DNA of 42,868 bases, from assembly GCA_017468385.1 (NCBI GenBank), contig JAFUIQ010000031.1:1-42868 (forward strand), read 5' to 3'. Source of the stretch: Clostridia bacterium. Lineage in GTDB: Bacteria; Bacillota; Clostridia; Oscillospirales; CAG-272. Below the pieces are notes generated by a model. It saw only the letters and a list, made by a program, of their open reading frames with translations. It was not told where the DNA came from and searched no databases. Below, in pieces: positions 7,706-16,900 of the stretch; the stretch's first letter is position 1, and each line of letters opens with the position of its first letter. The translations under genes were made by a program, and so were the position numbers.

Positions 7706-7734
7706 AAAAGGCAAAGCGAAACGCTTTGCCTTTT
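7706..7734 (-). terminator. Terminator of the sugar-uptake operon
   Basis: A perfect 13-bp stem (aaaaggcaaagcg with cgctttgcctttt) and three-base loop, with A/T runs on both sides. It lies ten bases past the stop codon of the last gene and can act on both strands. Confidence 0.92.
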
Positions 7735-7743
7735 GCTTTTGTA

Positions 7744-8814
7744 TTAGCCGGTGATACCGGAGCGCTCGATACCCTGGATGATGTATCTCTGCATGAAGGA
7801 GTAGAGAATCAGCAGGGGGAGCAGAATCAGAATACCACAAGTATTGCGGATAGCGGCAACGTACATGTTTTCGCCCGCATACTTGGTATCCAGGGACTTG
7901 GGCACCTTGATGATATCGGGCATCAGGGTGGGTCCGCCGATGGTGTAGAACACTTCGGAGTAGAAGTTATCCGTCCACTGCCAGGAGAATGCGAACATGA
8001 AGACCGTGATCAGCATGGGCACAGACAGGGGAAGAATGATCTGGAAGAAGGTTCTGAACACGCCGGAGCCGTCCAGATATGCGGACTCTTCCAGTTCATC
8101 CGGAACGCCCTTGAAGAACTGACGGAGCATGAAGATGTACAGTCCGTTCTTGAATGCCAGGCCGGTGGCGGACATGATGATCAGAGGCCACATGGTGTTC
8201 AGCAAACTGATGGAGGTATCAGGCAGGATGTTGATCCATTCGAAGATACCGCCGCCCAGCAGATTGAACAGACCGCCGACTTCGCCAATCTTGAAGATAT
8301 CGAAGTAACGGAACTTCATAAACATGGACAACTGGATCGTGGAATGAGGAACGACCATCGTAAAGATAACCAGAAGGAACAGAAGACCGTTACCCTTGAA
8401 TCTAAACTTCGCGAAACCGTAACCAACCACGCAGCAAACGAAGGTCTGCAGAATAGCGCAGGCTCCGGAGAGGAGCAGCGTATTCAGGAAGGCCATGCCG
8501 TAGCCGTTGTCAGCAATGATGGCTTTGTAGGTGCCGAGAGTCGGCTGTTTGGGGATCAAACGAACCGTTACGTCTACGAAGTCGCTGGGACTCATGAAGG
8601 AGGACGCGATCTTCGAATAGAACGGGAACAGGATTACGTAGGAAATACCGAGCAGGAACAGGAACTTGAAAAGGTAAACCAGGACCTTCTTGAAGAAGAA
8701 GGTGTTTACGAATTTCGCCTTCAGACGTTCCATCAAAGGAGTACGTTCAAAGTCCACACGGATGCGATTCTTGGTTTCCTTGGTAATTTTGGTAGTTGTT
8801 TCAACATGATTCAT
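7744..8814 (-). CDS. Carbohydrate ABC transporter permease, MalG type (second pair)
   Basis: A 356-residue inner-membrane protein with about six membrane helices, the first near 45-68. The cytoplasmic EAA loop, which contacts the transporter ATPase, is visible at about 239-266 (DELEESAYLDGSGVF then ILPLSVP). The N-terminal tail of about 40 residues is long and charged. It would form a heterodimer with the product of the gene 18 bases upstream. It is the last gene of the seven-gene operon. GGAGG lies before the ATG. The substrate cannot be read from the sequence; the family transports oligosaccharides or related sugars. No ATPase gene is nearby, so a shared MsmX-like ATPase encoded elsewhere is likely. 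Confidence 0.92.
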   Translation of the reverse strand: MNHVETTTKITKETKNRIRVDFERTPLMERLKAKFVNTFFFKKVLVYLFKFLFLLGISYVILFPFYSKIASSFMSPSDFVDVTVRLIPKQPTLGTYKAIIADNGYGMAFLNTLLLSGACAILQTFVCCVVGYGFAKFRFKGNGLLFLLVIFTMVVPHSTIQLSMFMKFRYFDIFKIGEVGGLFNLLGGGIFEWINILPDTSISLLNTMWPLIIMSATGLAFKNGLYIFMLRQFFKGVPDELEESAYLDGSGVFRTFFQIILPLSVPMLITVFMFAFSWQWTDNFYSEVFYTIGGPTLMPDIIKVPKSLDTKYAGENMYVAAIRNTCGILILLPLLILYSFMQRYIIQGIERSGITG

Positions 8815-8832
8815 AAAAACGTGCCTCCTTTC

Positions 8833-9810
8833 TTAGTCTTTTCTCTGGTAGAACACGAATGCACCAACCAGACCGGCTACAGCGGCAATCATCAGGATGA
8901 CAATGAGGAAGTACATCCAGGACATGGCCGATGTGATCGGGTCACCGTAAGCCGTCGGGCTCTGGGATTCGATATACTTCATGACGGTATTGCTCGAAGA
9001 TGTGAAGGAGTCGATGACCGTATACACGGCATTTACCAGGATCATCGGGCTTACCATGGGAAGGGTGATCTTCCAGAAGGTTTCCCATCCGCTCGCGCCG
9101 TCGATGGAGCAGGACTCGTAGATGGCCGGGGAGATGGACTGCAGTCCGGAGAGGAAGATCAGCATCTGTACACCGGAGCGGTTGATGATGTTGAAGATGT
9201 TGTTAACCAACTCTGCAACATACTTAACCAGCTCGGTACCGATCATCATATCCCGGAACAGCAATTCGATATCCATGACGGACACGATCTCGGCCACCTG
9301 GCTCTCGCCGGAACCGGTGTCAATGCCTTCCGAGTCGCCCATGTAGTTGGCGAGGGTGTTGGAGGCGTCGATCTCTGCAATCAGACCGGTGGTCAGAAGT
9401 ACAGGGATGAAGAAGATCGCACGGAACGCTGCTCGTCCGGCGATCTTGCCATTCAGCAAGATCGCAACGAACAGAGAGAAGATAACGATAGCAGGAATGT
9501 CCAGAATGAGCTGGGTAACACCTTCGCCCAATTTCTGTACGAAGTTCGGGTCTACAAAGAGAGCGTTGCTGTAATTCTCAAAGCCAACCCAATCCAACTT
9601 GAAACCGCCGCCCGTCAGCATGCGGATATCGTGGAAGCTGTACTTGATGGAGTCGTAGATGATCGGCAGATACAGCAGCAGGAAACCGAGGATAAAGGGC
9701 ATTACGAACCACCAGCCAGCACGTGCTTTTCTCACGTCCAGAGATGCGCCGCGCTTTTTCTTTCGACCGGTAGAGGCGAACAGATCATTGTTTTTCACTT
9801 TTGCACTCAT
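8833..9810 (-). CDS. Carbohydrate ABC transporter permease, MalF/UgpA type (second pair)
   Basis: A 325-residue permease with a basic N-terminus, a first membrane helix near 33-55, and an EAA loop at about 228-254 (SPAIYESCSIDGASGWETFW). The segment between helices at about 145-200 is longer than usual and rich in acidic and Ser/Gly residues, suggesting an extended outer loop. It pairs with the permease just downstream. No solute-binding gene lies directly beside this pair; the only one in the operon is 7 kb upstream, next to the other pair. RBS AAAGGGGAG precedes the ATG. Confidence 0.92.
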   Translation of the reverse strand: MSAKVKNNDLFASTGRKKKRGASLDVRKARAGWWFVMPFILGFLLLYLPIIYDSIKYSFHDIRMLTGGGFKLDWVGFENYSNALFVDPNFVQKLGEGVTQLILDIPAIVIFSLFVAILLNGKIAGRAAFRAIFFIPVLLTTGLIAEIDASNTLANYMGDSEGIDTGSGESQVAEIVSVMDIELLFRDMMIGTELVKYVAELVNNIFNIINRSGVQMLIFLSGLQSISPAIYESCSIDGASGWETFWKITLPMVSPMILVNAVYTVIDSFTSSSNTVMKYIESQSPTAYGDPITSAMSWMYFLIVILMIAAVAGLVGAFVFYQRKD

Positions 9811-9827
9811 TATGTAACTCCCCTTTC

Positions 9828-12800
9828 TCAGTCGATTCGTACGAAGCCCAGAGCTTCGATGGTGTAGGTAGTGCCGTTATATACAACGGTGATGTCGAAC
9901 GAGTTGTAGTTCAGAAGGAAGTTTACGCCGCCTTCGTACTCAACGCGGACAACGGATCCGGCTGTGGTGGTGTACTTGGTCTTCACATACTCGGGTGCCT
10001 CATCCTCTGCGGATTCGGTTTCATCCGTGGTGTCGTCCGTAACATCCTCTTCCGGTGTTTCCACAGGAGCCACATAGGTCAGGCCGTGGAGCTCGGCGAA
10101 CAGACGCTCACGCTCCTGCTCTTCCTTCTTCTTGGCCTGAGCCGCCTGCGCTTCCTCTTCCGCCTTCAGAACCGCTGCCTCATCGGCTGCAATCTCATCG
10201 GCGTCGGGGATACGCTCTGCAAATACAAACTCATGATCCACGATCATAGAGGTCTGCAGATCCTTGGTAACTTCGTTCAGGGTGGTGTAGTGCTCAACCA
10301 CTTCATCCTTCCAGATATCGTAGGAAACGGAGTAGTATGCACTGAGCAGCATATCTTCCTTCAGAAGGCTGGTGTTCTGTTTGGAGAGGATGAAATACAG
10401 GCTGGAGCCGTTTTCAATCGCCTTCAGGATAGCAGACTTGATATCGCCTTCCATATTGATGGGAGAACCGGAGAAGTACTTGGATCCGTGGAGAACCATA
10501 CCGATGAACGGGATGGCCTCGCTGGCCTGGAGATAGCGGGAACTGTCGGTTGCGATGAACGCGATGTGGTTTGCGTACGGCAGGGTATATGCGTTACCGC
10601 CGTTGACCATCACATTCTCGTAATCCGCATCGATCTTCTGGAGGATTTCCATGGTGAACCTCTTGGAGTCCTCGCGGTTGTAAGGCTCATCCTCGTCGAA
10701 GTCGGAGTTCAAATCCGTACCGAGAGTGGAAACGGAAATGGACTTGGGCTCATACTTCGCATAGTTGGATGCGAACTTGTTGTAGAAGTACTCGTACACA
10801 GAGGGAGAAATGCAGAGGCTGAATATACTGCTGAAGGACTGGGTAGCCGCGTCATAGTTTCTCTTGCTGGTGTAACGATCGTCGATGGTCTTAACCGCAT
10901 GCTTGCGGAGGTTTACGCCATCGCCGAATTCCGAGTAACCCATATACGCAAAGTCGAAGTCCGGGAAGATACCGAAGTTCTTCTCATTGGAGTAGGCGAT
11001 CAGATCGCGGAATCCATCCGCGCCGCCGACCACGTCGTCCCACTTCAGATGGTAAGGCATGGTGGCATACATACCGCCGTTGGCATAGCCGGTCAGGCGG
11101 AAGTTGATGCGGCCTACACCCATCTCGGTAAGTTCGTCATACATAGCCTTGATGTCCTCAAAGGTGGTAAGGGGAACATCCACTTCCACGGGGAAGGACA
11201 GCACGCGCTTGGTAGTAACGGTAGAACCGAAGGTTTCGATGTACAGCGGGGTATTATCGGTGGTATCCGCCAGGGCAGTCAGAGCACCGTTCTGATACAG
11301 ATAATCGCGGTAAGCCTTCGCCATACCCACATAATCGGCGCTGTAGGTGTTTGTCAGATTGTTTGCCTCAGCAACCTTGTCATCGGTCAGCATCTTGAAC
11401 AGGATGCGGTAGCTGCCGGTGTACTTACGCTCGGACTCCACGGTCCAGGACGTATTGGCACCAACAGAAATGGATGCTGCCAAGTTATAGGAGTCGCTGG
11501 GACGGGGGGTAAAGATCGGATATACGGTGTTGAAGGAGTGGAGGGAACCGCCGTGGGAGCTCATCAGGGAGGTGAGGGAGTCACCTTCGGTGATGATGGC
11601 CAGGAATCCGTTGCTCTGCTTCAGTTCGCGCTCCACCTTCTGGGTTTCGGTAACTGCAGGAACAACCTTTCCGTCCGCATCGGTAGTCTCTTCGCTCACA
11701 ACGACCTCAACATCCTCTTTCCATGTCTTGTCGTAGTTGGTTACGTTACCGTACACAGGCCATCTCATGGTCTGGGTATGCTGATTGGAGATGGTATGGT
11801 ATGCGTAGTCCGCGCCATACATCTGACCGGAAACATTGTAACCGCCCTTAACATCCTCGTAACGGATCAGCGTACCGCTGCCGTCGGGGATCATGGTGTA
11901 GCCGGTGTAGGCATTGCTGCCGGCGCCGAAGTAGGGCAGAAGTGCCACAGTCTTCAGCTGGTAAGCAGATTCGTCGAAACGGATACCGTTGGCGGGAAGT
12001 CTGGCTTCCAGATCGCCGTCGGGAGTGATGGTATACTCGATAGCCAGCTTGAAGAGCGGCGGAGCAGCGTCATCGCCGGAATAACCGGTCATGTCGTGGT
12101 CATACTCCAGTTCTTCATAGGAGTACTCGGTACACCAGGTTTTGATGATGTTTTCAACCGTCTTTTTCTCTTTTGCCGAGGCGTTGTCGGAGTAGGTGTA
12201 GATCGCCATGGTCTGGGTTGCGGGGAATGCGGTCTGCATCTCGATGATCTGACGGTCGGTCAGAGAAGGATCAAAGGGGTCCTTCAGAGAGTAGAATGAC
12301 TCAACCTTACCCCACTGGAAGTCGTCCTTGATAGGCTCCAGGATCAACTTCTCAAAACGGGATTTTTCAATCATACGGGGTACCAGACGGGTGGTCTTTT
12401 CCTCACCCATCATGTACTCAACGCGAACACCGTTCTTGATGTTCTTGTAGGTAATCTGACCGCGGAGTGCAGCTTCCGTGTAGCTGTACATGGTTTTCTG
12501 CGCGCCGTTGTCGGTGAAGGTAATGATAAGCTGGGAAAGCAGCTGGGCTTTGGTGCTGTCTGTTGCCTTATTGTAAGTAGCAGCAATGTCCCACGGATTG
12601 GAGAAGAGGATCTGTCCGCTGGCGAGATCCTTATAGGCGATCTCACCGGTGAATTCCTCAAACCAGATCTGGTGACCGTTCTGCTCTCTTACCATGATCA
12701 TGTCCGCCAGCTTAGCTTCCGGATCGGTGTAGGCATCGGTTGTATACTTAATGATGGGCTTGCCATCACTATCAACTTTATCCTCCCACGCAGCGGAAAC

Positions 12801-12881
12801 GGGCTGAATGGACGCGGGAACAATGGCACCGAGTGCCATGACCAGGGACAGGACAGCGGATGTGATTCGTTTCATATTCAT
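9828..12881 (-). CDS. Large secreted DUF5696-like protein with a probable TIM-barrel domain
   Basis: A 1017-residue protein with a signal peptide (about 1-30, ending VSAAWED). The sequence resembles the DUF5696 family, which I recall from sugar ABC operons of Paenibacilli and Clostridia. The first half is beta-rich. The second half (about 540-830) has alternating strands and helices like a glycoside-hydrolase TIM barrel, with acidic motifs at strand ends such as FPDFDFAYMG and STLGTDLNSDFDED. A Glu/Lys/Ala-rich stretch (about 900-930) and an acidic linker precede a small C-terminal beta domain. A carbohydrate-active role is inferred, not shown. It sits between the NHL/Yip1 gene and the second permease pair, in the same transcript. 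RBS AAAGGAGAG precedes the ATG. Confidence 0.75.
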   Translation of the reverse strand: MNMKRITSAVLSLVMALGAIVPASIQPVSAAWEDKVDSDGKPIIKYTTDAYTDPEAKLADMIMVREQNGHQIWFEEFTGEIAYKDLASGQILFSNPWDIAATYNKATDSTKAQLLSQLIITFTDNGAQKTMYSYTEAALRGQITYKNIKNGVRVEYMMGEEKTTRLVPRMIEKSRFEKLILEPIKDDFQWGKVESFYSLKDPFDPSLTDRQIIEMQTAFPATQTMAIYTYSDNASAKEKKTVENIIKTWCTEYSYEELEYDHDMTGYSGDDAAPPLFKLAIEYTITPDGDLEARLPANGIRFDESAYQLKTVALLPYFGAGSNAYTGYTMIPDGSGTLIRYEDVKGGYNVSGQMYGADYAYHTISNQHTQTMRWPVYGNVTNYDKTWKEDVEVVVSEETTDADGKVVPAVTETQKVERELKQSNGFLAIITEGDSLTSLMSSHGGSLHSFNTVYPIFTPRPSDSYNLAASISVGANTSWTVESERKYTGSYRILFKMLTDDKVAEANNLTNTYSADYVGMAKAYRDYLYQNGALTALADTTDNTPLYIETFGSTVTTKRVLSFPVEVDVPLTTFEDIKAMYDELTEMGVGRINFRLTGYANGGMYATMPYHLKWDDVVGGADGFRDLIAYSNEKNFGIFPDFDFAYMGYSEFGDGVNLRKHAVKTIDDRYTSKRNYDAATQSFSSIFSLCISPSVYEYFYNKFASNYAKYEPKSISVSTLGTDLNSDFDEDEPYNREDSKRFTMEILQKIDADYENVMVNGGNAYTLPYANHIAFIATDSSRYLQASEAIPFIGMVLHGSKYFSGSPINMEGDIKSAILKAIENGSSLYFILSKQNTSLLKEDMLLSAYYSVSYDIWKDEVVEHYTTLNEVTKDLQTSMIVDHEFVFAERIPDADEIAADEAAVLKAEEEAQAAQAKKKEEQERERLFAELHGLTYVAPVETPEEDVTDDTTDETESAEDEAPEYVKTKYTTTAGSVVRVEYEGGVNFLLNYNSFDITVVYNGTTYTIEALGFVRID

Positions 12882-12903
12882 TTTATTCTCTCCTTTCCCC
12901 CGG

Positions 12904-15030
12904 TTACATGCGGTAATTTATTTCTACGATAATGCCGGAAATGAAGCCGACGATCTTCGCCATCAAGCTGGAGAACAGAAGCGCCAGGAACATGATAAAT
13001 GCCATACCGACAATCGTACCAACGGTCGTTGCCACGTTCTTCAGCATGGAGTAGTCATGGGTGACCATCATACCGAGGAACAAAAGGACAAACATCCAAA
13101 TGAATGCCACATCCACGAGCAGATTGATGATCTGCACCTCCGATGCTGCCAGAACGTTGGACAGGATAACGGAGGGAATGATGAGAAGCGGCATAGGAGT
13201 GAGGGAGTAGCAAGCGGCCACGAAGATATCCTTCAGGCTGCCTTCGCCCTCGAACAGGGTGGTCAGACACCAGTTTGCCACAACCCACAGAAGAAGCGGT
13301 ACGCTTACGGACAGGATCTGGCCGAAGATGTTCAGATAACCACTCTGACGGGGATTAAAGATATATCCGGTACCCACACCCTGGTAGGTAAACGCGGCGA
13401 TGGTAATCACCAGGATCAGGAACGCACTGCGGACGGAACCGCGCTTTTCGTGCTTCAGATCCCAGAAACCGTCGAAGGGATGGAAGATCAGGTGGAAGGG
13501 ATACAGCATCTCTTCCTTCAGACTCTTGCGTCCCACCTTCAGCTGTGCCTTCTTATTGATCTTGCCGGCGTAGCCGAAGAATTTACCGATCAGGACACAT
13601 ACGAGAACCACGCCGATGACCAGAACAACCAGCCACTTGGAGAGGATTCCCTTACGAACTTCCTTGAACGCGTTGGAGTAGTTGGTGGTATCGAATGCGG
13701 CACGGTAGTATTCCATAGCCTCTTCGTAGTCACCGCTGCGGTACAGCGCCTTACCGATTCCAATATACGCTGCGTCGTAGTTGTTGTTACGCTTCAGGAT
13801 CTCCGTCCAGTCGTCGATAGCCACGTCGTAAATACGGGCATTCTGGTGAGCCAGCGCATCGATCAGCAGATCACCGTACTCGGTGCGGCGGTATACCGTG
13901 ATGCAGTCCTTGCTCTTATCCAGAAGCAGGATCTTGGATCCCTGATAAGCGATCGCCTCGATGTTCTCGATGTTACCGGTCTGGATACCCTTATCACCGA
14001 AGATGAAGAGGCAGGCGCCGTCTTTATCGTAGGTGTACACCTTGGAACGCTTTTCGTCGATGATGGACCAGGTTCCCTCAGGACCAACGGCCGCATCAAT
14101 GATACGGGAAGCACCGGTGATGGCATTCAGCGAAGAAGTGGAGGGAGCTACCTCACCGCCGGGGCCGAAGAAGCCGTTACGTCTCATAACGTCCGCACCG
14201 GAAGCATTCAACTTCTTAACAGCGGCATTTTCACCGCTCTTGTTCTGAATAGATTTCATCTGTTCAGAATCGGTGGGGGCATCGGTGGTGATGTAGATGA
14301 AGTTGTCTTCATCGATGGTGATGTTGTTGTACTCCGTGGGGATGTACGCGGAGCTCAGCTCACGCTGTGCATCGGTCTGGAGGTTTCTCCAGAGGATCTC
14401 GATGGGAGAAATCTCAACCTTGGCAGCACCGATAAATCCGTGGAATCCACCGTCGTCACTCATAACGATGATACCCTGATAGGTAGTAGAGGAAACAACG
14501 AACAGACGACCGTAGGAGTCAACGGCAACCGCTACCGGCTTGTAGATCGCGCCCTCGTCGAAGAGGTCGCTGACTGGCTGGGGGATCACCTTATAGAAGG
14601 TGCCGTCCAGATGGAACATAACGATACGGTTGTTGTTGGAGTCACAAACGTAGATGTACTTGTCATTGACAAACACGCCGGAAGGATCGGAGAAGCTGTC
14701 CGGAACACCGTGGGAGTTCACGAAGGTAGCGATCTCAAAGCGAACTTTCAGGTATTTGTCCAGGCAAATCACGCGCGCGTTCTTTGCATCTACCAGATAA
14801 ACGTTTTCATCGGGACCTACAAACAGATCGCGGGGATCGTCCAGCGCCTTTGTCAGGCCCATGTAGCTGGAATTCACCACCATATCCGGGACATAGGCCT
14901 CAGGGGAGTTCAAAACGAACTTGGTGGAAGAATATGTATAGGTTGCGTAGGGGGCTGCTGCGCCGACCACGGTGGTCAGCATCATCAGCAGTGCCAGAAC
15001 GGTAAGCAGAACCTGTGATAATCTCTTCAT
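12904..15030 (-). CDS. NHL beta-propeller, TPR and Yip1 membrane-domain protein
   Basis: A 708-residue protein with a signal sequence (about 1-24). Residues about 60-410 carry repeated NHL/propeller strands such as DPRDLFVGPDENVYLVDAKN and DPSGVFVNDKYIYVCDSNNN. A TPR-like helix pair follows (about 413-445, YDAAYIGIGKALYRSGDYEE), then one membrane helix (about 460-480) and a C-terminal Yip1-type membrane domain with several helices (about 515-705, including YSLTPMPLLIIPSVILS). The propeller would lie outside the cell and the last domain in the membrane. NHL propellers bind proteins, RNA or ligands, so a sensor or scaffold role for the transporter is a reasonable guess. It lies between the first permease pair and the DUF5696-like gene. 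RBS AAGGAGG precedes the ATG. Confidence 0.82.
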   Translation of the reverse strand: MKRLSQVLLTVLALLMMLTTVVGAAAPYATYTYSSTKFVLNSPEAYVPDMVVNSSYMGLTKALDDPRDLFVGPDENVYLVDAKNARVICLDKYLKVRFEIATFVNSHGVPDSFSDPSGVFVNDKYIYVCDSNNNRIVMFHLDGTFYKVIPQPVSDLFDEGAIYKPVAVAVDSYGRLFVVSSTTYQGIIVMSDDGGFHGFIGAAKVEISPIEILWRNLQTDAQRELSSAYIPTEYNNITIDEDNFIYITTDAPTDSEQMKSIQNKSGENAAVKKLNASGADVMRRNGFFGPGGEVAPSTSSLNAITGASRIIDAAVGPEGTWSIIDEKRSKVYTYDKDGACLFIFGDKGIQTGNIENIEAIAYQGSKILLLDKSKDCITVYRRTEYGDLLIDALAHQNARIYDVAIDDWTEILKRNNNYDAAYIGIGKALYRSGDYEEAMEYYRAAFDTTNYSNAFKEVRKGILSKWLVVLVIGVVLVCVLIGKFFGYAGKINKKAQLKVGRKSLKEEMLYPFHLIFHPFDGFWDLKHEKRGSVRSAFLILVITIAAFTYQGVGTGYIFNPRQSGYLNIFGQILSVSVPLLLWVVANWCLTTLFEGEGSLKDIFVAACYSLTPMPLLIIPSVILSNVLAASEVQIINLLVDVAFIWMFVLLFLGMMVTHDYSMLKNVATTVGTIVGMAFIMFLALLFSSLMAKIVGFISGIIVEINYRM

Positions 15031-15043
15031 TATTATTACCTCC

Positions 15044-15919
15044 TTAGTCCTTCATACCGCTGGAACCCATCGTCTCGATGATGTTACTCTGGGAAATAAC
15101 GAATACGAGGATAGGAACCATCATCATGACCACCGTTGCAGCTGCGCTGGCGCCTGCACGGGCAACACCGCCGGCGGTGATCTGGCCGATTGCGTAGTTC
15201 AGTGTCTTCAGCTCTTCGCTGTACACATAGGGGGATGCGCCTGCGTTCCACAGACCCTGGAAGCAGTAGATGATCAGAGTCAGCCATGCGGGCTTAACCA
15301 TAGGCATGGCGATGGTCCAGAAGGTCTTCATCTCGGAAGCACCGTCCAGACGGGCACTCTCCAGAACTGCGGAGGATACGTTGGAGTCCATGAACTGTTT
15401 CATCAGGTACAGACCCAAGGTAGAACCGAACGCGGGGATAATGATTGCCCAGTAGGTATCAACCCAGCCCAGAATGGACATGGTGATGAAGTTAGCGATG
15501 CTGGTAACCGTAGAGGAGAACATCAGCGCGGTACGGATCAGCTTGAACATCCACTTGTGACCCGGGAAGGGGATCTTAGCCAGCGCGTAAGCGGCCATGG
15601 AGGAAAGCATCAGGTTACCGAATGTACCGACTACGGAGATGAACACCGTATTGAAGATGTAACGGGAGAAGGGCACCCAGGAGTCGCCCATCAGGCTGAA
15701 CAAGCTCTTGAAGTTGCCCAGGGTGGGAGAAACCACGTAGAAGCGGGGCGGGTAGATCCACAACTCAGCCATAGGCTTTACGGAGTTCATCAGGATGTAC
15801 AGCATGGGGAGAAACATGAATGCGCCGAAAATGGTGAGGATGATACTGATCACGGTGTCGCCGCCGGCACTGCGGTTAAGGACAACGCGATGTTTTCTTG
15901 TTCTTAATTTCTTTGCCAT
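15044..15919 (-). CDS. Carbohydrate ABC transporter permease, MalG type (first pair)
   Basis: A 291-residue permease of the usual MalG length with about six membrane helices, the first near 22-45. The EAA loop is clear (VLESARLDGASEMKTFW, near residues 190-206). It begins one base after the stop of the MalF-type gene, so translation is probably coupled. It is more typical in length than the MalG-type protein of the second pair. It should form the channel that receives sugar from the binding protein encoded two genes upstream. Confidence 0.95.
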   Translation of the reverse strand: MAKKLRTRKHRVVLNRSAGGDTVISIILTIFGAFMFLPMLYILMNSVKPMAELWIYPPRFYVVSPTLGNFKSLFSLMGDSWVPFSRYIFNTVFISVVGTFGNLMLSSMAAYALAKIPFPGHKWMFKLIRTALMFSSTVTSIANFITMSILGWVDTYWAIIIPAFGSTLGLYLMKQFMDSNVSSAVLESARLDGASEMKTFWTIAMPMVKPAWLTLIIYCFQGLWNAGASPYVYSEELKTLNYAIGQITAGGVARAGASAAATVVMMMVPILVFVISQSNIIETMGSSGMKD

Positions 15920-15920
15920 A

Positions 15921-16865
15921 TCACTGTCCCACCTTTGAAAGCAGTTTGGATATCGCCATATTGGATCCGATCATCATCAGGAACAATACAAACGATATAG
16001 CGGAGGCATAACCAACTTCCCAACGGGTATTCTGATACTCATTCAGATGGTGAGAAATCGTATATGCTACGTAGTTTACGGACGGATGACCTGCCAGGGT
16101 GGTTACGATACCGCCGAAGCTGAATGCACCGGTGATGGAAAGCACCGCACCGAAGAGCAGCTGAGAGTGCATGTTCGGCAGGGTTACGTACCAGAGCTCC
16201 TGCCAACGGTTCTTGATACCGTCCACGGCAGCGGCCTCAAACTGTGCCGAATCGATACCCTGCAGACCTGCGATAAAGGACAGGAAGGAGGTACCGAGGG
16301 AGGTCCACAGTGCGACCACAATACAGAGGCCCATAACGTATTTTTCGTTCTGGAACCACAGAATAGGAGCATCGATCAAACCCCAGGAGAGGAGTTTACC
16401 GTTGACCCAGCCGTAGGAGTCGCTGGCGAACAGCGTCTGCCAGATCAGGTATGCGTTACCGGAAATGGAGGGCGCATAGAAGATCAGAGTAACGATGGCA
16501 CGAATCTTAGGCGGGAGCTCGTTGATGAACCACGCAACCAGGAAGGAAAGAATATAGGATGCGGGACCAACGATAGCGGCGAAGATCAATGTATTCTTCA
16601 GAGCGGTGATCCAAAGATCATCGTCGAGGAACAAAGTAACGTAGTTATCGAGGAAGATGAATTTCGGGGTCTGCAACATATTAAATGTTGTCAAACTCAG
16701 AAAGAGCGATGCAACGACCGGGATAACCGTGAAGATCAGGAAGATGATCATGAAGGGCGCAACCATGAAATAAGCAACCTTATGCTGTTTCATCTGGAAC
16801 CATGTCCACTGCGCCTTTGTCATCTCGGTGCGTGTCGCAGTCTGTGAAGCGACTTTCTTTGACAT
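15921..16865 (-). CDS. Carbohydrate ABC transporter permease, MalF type (first pair)
   Basis: A 314-residue inner-membrane permease with about six helices, the first near 33-57. The EAA loop is near residues 215-242 (SAQFEAAAVDGIKNRWQELW). It follows the solute-binding gene by 35 bases, with AAGGAGAA before its ATG, and is followed almost directly by its MalG-type partner. This order (binding protein, MalF, MalG) is the standard core of a CUT1 sugar importer. Confidence 0.95.
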   Translation of the reverse strand: MSKKVASQTATRTEMTKAQWTWFQMKQHKVAYFMVAPFMIIFLIFTVIPVVASLFLSLTTFNMLQTPKFIFLDNYVTLFLDDDLWITALKNTLIFAAIVGPASYILSFLVAWFINELPPKIRAIVTLIFYAPSISGNAYLIWQTLFASDSYGWVNGKLLSWGLIDAPILWFQNEKYVMGLCIVVALWTSLGTSFLSFIAGLQGIDSAQFEAAAVDGIKNRWQELWYVTLPNMHSQLLFGAVLSITGAFSFGGIVTTLAGHPSVNYVAYTISHHLNEYQNTRWEVGYASAISFVLFLMMIGSNMAISKLLSKVGQ

Positions 16866-16900
16866 TGCTTTTCTCCTTAATCAGAATTTTCGAATCGGGA

